Source: Anaerolineales bacterium
GTDB taxonomy: Bacteria; Chloroflexota; Anaerolineae; 4572-78; NAK82
Reading direction: 5' to 3'
Length of the DNA: 43,746 bases
Assembly (NCBI GenBank): GCA_020343875.1
Contig: CP070811.1
Span: 2,688,133 to 2,731,878, forward strand
Shown: in pieces, positions 36,301 to 41,610 of the stretch
Numbering within the stretch: position 1 is the first letter of the stretch
Layout: every line of letters begins with the position of its first letter
Position numbers and translations under genes: made by a program
Notes under the pieces: model-generated
Databases searched by the model: none
What the model was told of the DNA's origin: nothing
What the model saw: only the letters and a program-made list of their open reading frames with translations

Positions 36301-36752
36301 CGTCAGCTTATGCGCCGTTGGCTGCATCCCCGGACAGCGTGTTGTTCACGGACATTGTGGTGGACGACTCGCATCAGAACTGGGTGATGCGCACAGTTCA
36401 GAATGTTCCGGCCAATGAGGGCTGCACGCCCGGCTATTGGAGGAATCACCTCAGCCAGTGGGGCCTGGATCCGAATGCCTCGTTCTACGCGACCTTCGAC
36501 GTCTCCTACTCAGGCACATCGCCACTACCTGAGTCGCTGACTCTGGGGCAAGCGGTCAGCCTGGGTGGCGGCGGATTCGAAAAGCTAGCCCGGCACGGCA
36601 CGGCAGCCCTGCTCAGCGCGCAGGCCGGTATCTACTATCCCTACACCTATAGCGAAGTCCTTGGTATGATTCAAAGTGGACTGGCTGGTGGCGCTGAGCC
36701 AGAAGCAACCCAACTGGCAGATGCCAACAATCTGGGGTGTCCTCTGAATTAA
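30342..36752 (+). CDS. Giant secreted protein with Ig-like repeats and a C25/gingipain-like Cys protease domain
   Basis: 2136 residues from ATG 30342, with GGAGGG 4 bases upstream (GTG 30330 is less likely). A Sec signal (LIGLALVGVLLTLSVAVVLA) comes first. Residues about 30-330 resemble a beta-rich binding domain. Four Ig-like repeats follow (from 432, 544, 660 and 775). A PPC-type domain (about 905-1100) carries the GRSSV insert. The protease-like domain (about 1120-1530) has VNAHFEHWN (His1371) and SMGCHAGL (Cys1407), spaced as in gingipain. Then come beta domains, an SpaA-like fold, and a Cys-Thr-Pro-Gly-Tyr-Trp-Arg-Asn-His tail near 2030. No C-terminal anchor is seen, so it is likely released. 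Activity is inferred from His/Cys only. Confidence 0.85.
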   Translation: MRKPYVTLIGLALVGVLLTLSVAVVLAVNDDGLFELGDGAASPGTADILGDSDPSNGPDWAELFNGDGTLRGSDGNGIPLLQSQADGGYGGLTARFLKDDISTKINPDQTTFLSRNKNSDPISSWGWGPGGVASKGELSNFYVYATASSAGGLVIYAGLERVDPGGDSHVDIELNQSLVEPLACSSAPCSFSGQRSPNDVLLVMDYTKGGALGVIEVRVWNGSEWTSQQTLNREGCIAGDSVCGFNNANSIPGGDWPSYLVTRNEAIVTDNLEPNAFTELGVNVTQLLGTTPCFQTVQAKTRSSSSFDSTLLDFAMTSIDLCKTKVSIEPLTAANQIEQPHTLTAKVEALPSSNGFEWGPVNNASVVLAASGVGSLSSNSCVTGAAGTCTAVLTSTTTGLSSVSATATTPGSGLVQTTDGAGDNSAPAVKRWVDARLKLAQGAAADQVGNDHLVTATLEFDYGDGLGFVTAPAGQTQSIAFNNSGVGSLGSNTCATGANPCTVTLQSSQTGTSTLSADWSGTVQTGEGTASASASVEQPLINLWVDALLSLEADAGAGQIGEPVTITATLEFDYGDGAGPVGSTDAQTQTITFTIEDGPGSFNGNGQQATCTTGPDGICTVTFSSDTAGTSIISANWQGDISTEQIIILGFDKFTITQYSVDARLTLQPGAGASQVGNNYLITALLEFDYGAGFVAAPATEAQFITFNNSGVGLLSSNACANGVANPCVITLQSITQTGVSTVSAEWAGSIPVTTSDGTQLSGTASATDTAVSRWVDATLDIDPAVAARQARNPHVIAASLKLDYGDGLGLRPISSTQPISFALVGSGYFGSELQTLGPDSCTPDENGSCTVTLQSTQTGTSTVSASWSADIDTGEGPVSVSASAEPAANRWVDVRLAVSNAASTCDDAYLSNEAVFEPNDFVAEAYGPLNIAQSYNACVTATEEFDVYSFQVDSPSLLTVNLTGLQNDLDVAIFKLLDTPTEEFDDYSADVDATGRSSVGRSSVGRSSVGRSSVGRSSVGRSSVGRSSVGRSSVGRSSVALLGGGFSPGAVDEQAMGVAAEAGTYYVLVYRYPDAIGAGQYSLQIDAELIDTAQCQWSPQYGVGSPGAVYDGSGNNPPRTLILTHQGRLEATYGVAETSQLMSKLQQLAGEDSVRGIVVPVETDGLVSTKYGVWNGSYCSVEAANDVAAEIRRLAQDYLNNNPSIEYIVLAGSDEIIPFYRVPDEVQIANEQDYALASGTDLLSPSFWALAQGYILTQDYYVDADPLLWRGRQLYIPDKAIGRLVETPGQMMNIINNYLDPVTRGTTNVSSCLATGYEFLTDGTQAIQNSLESFGASVTTLNHDFWTAADLTEVWPLAEPRPDLVSVNAHFEHWNAIPAAGSALFTNSGITGSDTFTNTIAYSMGCHAGLNVPDGSVDLLEADPGRVTIPDFPQAFAQQSAAAWVANTGYGYGETVTVADSEQLMLFFTQELGRYQSVSVGQALVEAKKRFVDDTGVGGFGVYEEKSMIEATLYGLPMHRVSVPNPDPLAGQTTQTQSGVAGDAIVNQGAPFPLAGLQGISVTVNLDPAQHVTDRGRYYDESEQVYVAHGLPLQPKQLVDLTGLANYLPQGVLLISADYSSQAMFDPVVSIPSPIDPLPEPHYSDSGWAQDIFWALNPLNPNQLTLAGGQYNVDGLVERLYDSVALEVYYSDQSSSRLLDIVDVSGTLEGTLVNFSVLVEARDPASLDPGAQRVLVTYNLPNGDGTGSWRSIDLESEDGSLWSMSVSLPAGTEYFVQVLTVDGQVGVDTNRGLYYKVGESETVKPFGTEHTFTVRLTIDYGDGLGFVTAPDGTVDFQLVLSGGNLVRETCNTQGTVGGECQVVVNPTGSEGTTVLTALEASWGGEVGVDVGGAGQLVVVPATVSANQDSAATEWWAGSISLFKNAQVSARTPNPEICFGLVRADGSTLVSTSAGQQCFTFSAAQADHLFRWEGLEAGTYLITETVPSAYAPLAASPDSVLFTDIVVDDSHQNWVMRTVQNVPANEGCTPGYWRNHLSQWGLDPNASFYATFDVSYSGTSPLPESLTLGQAVSLGGGGFEKLARHGTAALLSAQAGIYYPYTYSEVLGMIQSGLAGGAEPEATQLADANNLGCPLN
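31635..33014 (+). repeat. Tandem Ig-like repeats, units of 112-117 residues
   Basis: Four units each open with a W/S-V-D-A-x-L pattern (residues 432, 544, 660, 775, and again at 892). Inside each comes E-F-D-Y-G-D/A-G, then a C...CTVTLQS-T-x-T-G-T-S strand near the end. DNA identity between units is partial, so this is an old protein-level duplication rather than a recent DNA repeat. Confidence 0.8.
33327..33461 (+). repeat. Nine tandem 15-bp units encoding GRSSV
   Basis: The 135 bases encode exactly nine consecutive Gly-Arg-Ser-Ser-Val units inside the PPC-like domain of the giant protein. Nearly every unit uses a different codon combination (for example ggc-cgg-tcg-agt-gtg, gga-cgt-tcc-agt-gta, ggc-cgc-tct-agc-gtg). 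Identical protein with varied codons points to selection on the peptide. The repeat is in frame and not interrupted. Confidence 0.95.
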
Positions 36753-36835
36753 GGCTAACCCAGGACGTGACCCGTCTCGGAATTGACCCAGCCAGCATAG
36801 GCGGGGGTGAGTCCCCCAGAGGCGACTAAATCGGG

Positions 36836-36867
36836 AAGCGGAGCTGAGTCATCTCGGCTCCGCTTTT
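36836..36867 (+). terminator. Rho-independent terminator of the giant protein gene
   Basis: GCGGAGCTGAG (36838-36848) pairs with CTCGGCTCCGC (36853-36863) around a TCAT loop with one wobble pair, flanked by AA and TTTT. It is 84 bases past the stop. Confidence 0.85.
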
Positions 36868-36969
36868 GTGTCGGCTGACAGCCGAAACCAGATGTTCAAG
36901 AGGCTGGTGGGGAAACAGAGATTACAGTTTGGGATCAGCATGTTGGTAAATCAGCAACTGGCTCTGGTT

Positions 36970-37005
36970 GAATTAACGGTTTCTTAACAGCAGTCTGCTA
37001 TAATG
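36970..37005 (+). promoter_or_regulatory. TTAAC-repeat promoter, copy 2
   Basis: TTAACG (36973-36978) and TTAACA (36984-36989) are 11 bases apart, followed by the extended -10 TGCTATAAT (36996-37004). It matches copy 1 at 32 of 36 bases. The downstream genes are the 71-residue protein, the cyclase-AAA-TPR protein and the transporter-HEAT protein. Confidence 0.7.
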
Positions 37006-37073
37006 TTTGTGTAGTTTAATGACCTATTTAATCTATATTATCGACTTAGGTGAATGCCTAAAAAAGGGGGGTT

Positions 37074-37105
37074 CTGCGTGAGCGAGTCTTTAGCTGCTCA
37101 CGCAG
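37074..37105 (+). promoter_or_regulatory. 10-bp perfect hairpin in the leader
   Basis: CTGCGTGAGC (37074-37083) is exactly complementary to GCTCACGCAG (37096-37105) with a 12-base loop. No T run follows, so it is not a terminator. It lies about 60 bases into the transcript from copy 2 of the TTAAC promoter and may stabilise the RNA or bind a protein. Confidence 0.55.
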
Positions 37106-37162
37106 CTTGTCGAGGAGCGAAGAGCAGGTGAGCGTTGACTGATCACCTCGCTGCCCCGAGGA

Positions 37163-37378
37163 ATGAGAGCCTTGTCTGAAGAAAAGAGAGCTTACAAAGC
37201 ATATTTGCTTCGCGTGTGGGAGTCGAGCGATAAAGGAAAACGCCTCTGGCGGGCATCCGTGGAAAGCCCGGGGACGGGAGAACGCCGGGGCTTTGCCAGC
37301 CTGGAGGCTCTGTTCGCCTTTTTGAAGGAGCAGACAGGCAGCGCACCCCGGCGAGGTGGGGAGAACAATACGCCGTAG
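37163..37378 (+). CDS. Small conserved protein, unknown function
   Basis: The 71-residue protein has a charged N-terminus followed by YLLRVWESSDKGKRLWRASVESPGTGERRGFASLEALFAFLKEQ, residues about 14-57. I have the impression of similar short proteins in Chloroflexota, with the same order: an aromatic strand, then WRAS-E-P-TGER-GFASLEALFAFL. It looks like a small beta-beta-alpha domain. No signal or membrane segment. ATG 37163 lacks a good ribosome site; TTG 37172 is an alternative. It lies between the TTAAC promoter and the cyclase gene, 168 bases upstream of the latter, so they may be co-expressed. Function is not known. Confidence 0.65.
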   Translation: MRALSEEKRAYKAYLLRVWESSDKGKRLWRASVESPGTGERRGFASLEALFAFLKEQTGSAPRRGGENNTP

Positions 37379-37546
37379 CATGCCATGATGAGCGATGAGC
37401 ATCGACTACAGGCACCTGAACACAAGTGTACGATGGGCCCGGCGAGTTGAGCAGAACTAGTGCGGCGGAGCGGGAGCCAGGATTGATCCGCAGATGGTGA
37501 CGCACGCTAGCGGCTTCAGGCCGCCAAACGCATAGGTAGCAGGTCT

Positions 37547-40500
37547 ATGTCAGAAACGGAGCACACAACAGAAGCACTAAGTGTCTACATCCCTATGGAC
37601 AGGCGGCAAGCGCTGGCCCGAGGTGAGGTACTGCCTGACCGACTGCGAGGGGCGGCCCTGTTTGCCGACATTTCGGGCTTCACCCCCCTGACCGAAGGGC
37701 TGGTGCGTGAGCTGGGCCCGCAACGGGGTGCCGAAGAACTCACCCGCCACTTGAACCTGGTGTACGATTCGTTGGTTATCGAGCTGCACCGCTTCGGGGG
37801 CAGTGTCATGGGCTTCAGCGGGGACGCCATCACCTGCTGGTTCGACGGCGATTCGGGGCTGCGAGCGACTATCTGCGCCCTGGCCATGCAGGGGGCCATG
37901 ACCCTCTTCACTGAGGTGGCCATCCCCTCCGGCAAGACGGTGTCGCTGGCCATGAAAGCGGCGGTGGCGACCGGAGAGGTACGTCGCTTCATAGTCGGCG
38001 ACCCGCAGATCCAGATCATCGACATACTGGCCGGGGCTACTCTGGATCAACTGGCTGCGGCCGAACACCAGGCCAACAAGGGGGAAGTGGTGCTGGACCC
38101 GGCCACGATCACATCGCTGGGTGATCAGGTCCAGATCGTCGCCTGGCGGCCTGATGAGGAGACAGGCCAGCGTTTCGGGGTGGTGGGCAAGGTTACCAAA
38201 AAGCTCACCCCTTTTCCCTGGCCGGCTCTGCCGGCAGATGCCTTGAGCGAGGATCAGGTCCGCCCCTGGCTGCTGCCCCTGGTCTACCAGCGGCTGCGCA
38301 GGGGTCAAGGCGAGTTTCTGGCCGAGCTGCGCCCGGCCGTGGCCCTCTTCCTGCGCTTCGGTGGGATCGACTACGACCGCGACCAGGCGGCAGCCGAAAA
38401 ACTGGATGTCTATATCCGCCAGGTGCAGCGCATCCTGGACCGCTACGAGGGAACCATGGTTCAGTTGACCATCGGGGACAAGGGCAGCTACCTTTACGCC
38501 GCCTTTGGGGCGCCCCTGGCCCACGAGGATGATGCAGCACGCGCGGCTTCGGCCGCGTTGGAGCTGCGTGCGCTGTCACCTACCATGGATTTCATCGGCG
38601 ACGTGCAGATCGGCATCAGCCAGGGCCGCATGCGGGCGGGGGCCTACGGAGGGACCATGCGGCGTACCTACGGCGTGCTGGGCGATGAAGTGAACCTGGC
38701 CGCGCGCCTGATGCAGGCGGCCGCGCCGGGCCAGATTCTGGTCAGCCAGGTGGCCCAACAGCCAGCCGCCGAGGACTTCAGCTGGGAGCGCCTGCCAGAC
38801 CTGAGGGTGAAGGGCAAGTCCCAGCCGGTGACCGCCTTCAGCCTGGTGGGCAGGAGGGAGAAGCGGGCTGTCCGCCTGGCGGAGCCCAAGTATGCCTTGC
38901 CCATGGTGGGGCGCGAGACCGAATTAGCTCTAATCAGGCAGAAGCTAACCAGGGCTTTACAGGGCCAGGGCCAGGTGATTGGCGTTACGGCCGAGGCGGG
39001 TATGGGCAAGTCGCGCCTGGTAGCCGAGGTGGTCCGCATGGCAAATGAGCTGGGCCTGACCGGCTATGGCGGTGAGTGTCAATCCTACGGGACGAATACC
39101 AGTTACCTGGTCTGGCAGAGTATATGGCGAGGTTTCTTTGACCTGGATCAGCAGGGGTCTCTGTCCGAGCAGGTGCAGGCTCTTGAGACCCAGTTGGCAT
39201 CCATTGAGGCCGCCCTGGTGCTGCGTCTGCCTCTACTGGGCGCTGTACTCAATCTGTCCATCCCTGACAACGATCTAACCAGCACGTTCGATGCCAAACT
39301 ACGCAAAGCATCTTTGGAGGCGCTGCTGGTGGACTGCCTGAGAGGCCGGTCTGAGGAAAATCCTCTGTACTTTGTGCTGGAGGATTGCCACTGGCTGGAT
39401 CCATTGTCCCACGACTTGCTGGAGGTTATTGGGCGTGCCATTGTTGACTTGCCGGTGGTGCTGATTATGGCCTACCGCCCGCCAGAGGTAAATCGCCTGC
39501 AAGAGTTGCGTGTCAGCCAACTGCCCCATTTCACCGAGATTGGGCTGGCTGACTTCACGCCGCAAGAAGCGGAACAACTGATTGGCTTAAAGTTGACCCA
39601 GTTTTTTGGGTCTCAGACTGAGGGGATTCCTCGGGCCTTGGTGGGGCGTATTACCGAACGGGCACAAGGCAACCCTTTCTACATCGAAGAACTGCTGAAC
39701 TATCTCCAGGACCGGGGTATTGCCCCTACTGATGGCCAGGCGCTGGAGCAATTGGACCTGCCCACCAGCCTGCATAGCCTGATTCTCAGCCGCATTGATC
39801 AACTCACCGAGCACCAAAAGACGACCTTGAAGGTTGCCAGCGTCATCGGCCGCCTGTTCAAGGCCGCCATGTTGTGGGGCGCTTACCCCCAGATAGGAGA
39901 TCAGGGGCAGGTCAATGCGGACCTGGATGTCCTGAGCCGCCTGGACCTGACGCCACTGGATACCGCAGATCCGGAACTCGTTTATCTCTTCAAGCATATC
40001 ATGACCCAGGAGGTGGCGTATGAAACACTGCCCTACGCTACCCGGTCTATGCTGCATTGCCAGATTGGGCGGTATATCGAACGCAGCTCCCCGGATACCC
40101 TCGATCAATACACCCATTTGCTTGCCCACCACTACTGGCTAGGGCAGGATTGGGCCAAAGCTATGGAGTACAATCTGTTGGCTGCTCGCCACGCCCAGCG
40201 GGAATTTGCCAACGATACAGCGGTGGCTGGCTACCAGCGGGCACTCGAAGCGGCTGCCAAGGTGGCTGGGGATACCGCGGCTGGGCGGCTGCTGGCCTAT
40301 GAATCTTTGGGTGAGGTACTAACACTTGTCGGCCGATACGATGAGGCTCTGGATCATTACGCCTCCGCCCGGGTGCTGGTAGAGGCTGAAAAGCCATCAG
40401 CTGTCCACAGGCGGCATCTGGCCGATTTGTGCCGCAAGACCGCTGAGGGGCACGAGGGACGCAGCGAATACGACGTGGCCTTCGAGTGGTTGGACAGGGG

Positions 40501-41590
40501 ATTGAATTACCTGGAGCAAGATCAACCCACTATTGAGATGGCGCGCATCTACAACCGGGGCACGCTGGTGCATCGTCGGCAGGGCAAATACGACGAGGCC
40601 ACTGAATGGTGCCAGAGAAGCCTGGCCACCGCCTCAGCCATCAGGACGCGCGAAGGCCAGCGGGCCAAGGCGCACGCATATTACAACCTGGGTGCCATCT
40701 ACTGGCGGCGCGGCGATTTGGGGCAGGCCTTGAGTTTTTGTCGCAAAAGCGTAGAGCTTTATCAGCAACTAGATGACATTTTCGGACTGTCTCAGGCCTA
40801 TATCAACCTGTCGAATGTTTTGGTGGATCAGGGGGATTGGGACCAGGCTGGCGAAGCACTAAGTCAGAGCGTGGCCTTGAAACAGGAAATTGGCGATATT
40901 GTGGGCCGAGCCCACGTGGCTAACAATTTGGGCTACTTGCACCTTGACCGGGGCGAGTGGGATCAAGCGGCCGAGCTCTTTGAGCAAAGCTACGCCATCT
41001 GGCGCCAGATTGGTTCAGCTTGGGGGGAGGCCAATCTTTTGAGTAACCTGGCTCAGGTTCGCATCTACCAGGAGAAGTGGGCCGAGGCGCGTGACTGCTT
41101 GTCGCGAAGCGAGGCCCTTTTTGCCGAGATTGGCTCCGAGGAGTTCCTGGCCGAGCTGGAACGTCGCTGGGCTGAGTATTACCTGACCTGTGCTGCCAGC
41201 AGGGTCGGTCAAAATGGCGAATTGGATAAGGCTCTGGCTCACGCGCGGCGCTCAATTGATCTGGCTGCAGCCCAAGAGGTACCGTGGGAAGAAGGGCTAT
41301 CGTATCGAACCTTGGGCCAGATTTACCTGGCTCGCGGGGAAAATGAATTGGCCCAAACTGCGTTGCGACAGAGCTTACAGATCCTGAGCGATCTGAACAG
41401 TGAGTTCGAAGCCGCCAAAACGACGCTGGCTCTGTTGACTCTGGCGCTGGCAAGCGACCCAGCAACATTGGATCGGGCACAACTAAGGCAGGCTGTCCAA
41501 ATCTTTCAAAAGCTTGGCGCCAGGGCTGACTTGGCTCGGGCGCAGGCTGTGGAGAGGCAATTGCAGCCAGCAACTGGGAGTGGGGGATAA
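37547..41590 (+). CDS. Dual class III cyclase - AAA ATPase - TPR protein (soluble adenylyl cyclase layout)
   Basis: The 1347-residue cytosolic protein has two class III cyclase domains. C1 (about 33-200) has LFADISGFT and GFSGDAIT, giving the metal Asp41 and Asp93, but lacks the N-x-x-x-R motif. C2 (about 262-430) has LFLRFGG, so the first metal Asp is Arg270. It keeps GDKG (Asp311) and GDEVNLAARLM (Asn383, Arg387), the transition-state pair. Together they could form one complementary active site, as in mammalian C1/C2 enzymes. An ATPase follows: Walker A AEAGMGKS with Lys488, and a Walker B-like YFVLEDCHWLD. TPR repeats fill about 860-1330. No signal or membrane segment. Product (cAMP or cGMP) and activating ligand are unknown. 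Confidence 0.9.
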   Translation: MSETEHTTEALSVYIPMDRRQALARGEVLPDRLRGAALFADISGFTPLTEGLVRELGPQRGAEELTRHLNLVYDSLVIELHRFGGSVMGFSGDAITCWFDGDSGLRATICALAMQGAMTLFTEVAIPSGKTVSLAMKAAVATGEVRRFIVGDPQIQIIDILAGATLDQLAAAEHQANKGEVVLDPATITSLGDQVQIVAWRPDEETGQRFGVVGKVTKKLTPFPWPALPADALSEDQVRPWLLPLVYQRLRRGQGEFLAELRPAVALFLRFGGIDYDRDQAAAEKLDVYIRQVQRILDRYEGTMVQLTIGDKGSYLYAAFGAPLAHEDDAARAASAALELRALSPTMDFIGDVQIGISQGRMRAGAYGGTMRRTYGVLGDEVNLAARLMQAAAPGQILVSQVAQQPAAEDFSWERLPDLRVKGKSQPVTAFSLVGRREKRAVRLAEPKYALPMVGRETELALIRQKLTRALQGQGQVIGVTAEAGMGKSRLVAEVVRMANELGLTGYGGECQSYGTNTSYLVWQSIWRGFFDLDQQGSLSEQVQALETQLASIEAALVLRLPLLGAVLNLSIPDNDLTSTFDAKLRKASLEALLVDCLRGRSEENPLYFVLEDCHWLDPLSHDLLEVIGRAIVDLPVVLIMAYRPPEVNRLQELRVSQLPHFTEIGLADFTPQEAEQLIGLKLTQFFGSQTEGIPRALVGRITERAQGNPFYIEELLNYLQDRGIAPTDGQALEQLDLPTSLHSLILSRIDQLTEHQKTTLKVASVIGRLFKAAMLWGAYPQIGDQGQVNADLDVLSRLDLTPLDTADPELVYLFKHIMTQEVAYETLPYATRSMLHCQIGRYIERSSPDTLDQYTHLLAHHYWLGQDWAKAMEYNLLAARHAQREFANDTAVAGYQRALEAAAKVAGDTAAGRLLAYESLGEVLTLVGRYDEALDHYASARVLVEAEKPSAVHRRHLADLCRKTAEGHEGRSEYDVAFEWLDRGLNYLEQDQPTIEMARIYNRGTLVHRRQGKYDEATEWCQRSLATASAIRTREGQRAKAHAYYNLGAIYWRRGDLGQALSFCRKSVELYQQLDDIFGLSQAYINLSNVLVDQGDWDQAGEALSQSVALKQEIGDIVGRAHVANNLGYLHLDRGEWDQAAELFEQSYAIWRQIGSAWGEANLLSNLAQVRIYQEKWAEARDCLSRSEALFAEIGSEEFLAELERRWAEYYLTCAASRVGQNGELDKALAHARRSIDLAAAQEVPWEEGLSYRTLGQIYLARGENELAQTALRQSLQILSDLNSEFEAAKTTLALLTLALASDPATLDRAQLRQAVQIFQKLGARADLARAQAVERQLQPATGSGG

Positions 41591-41610
41591 CAGAAGTCCA
41601 AGAGCATCCA

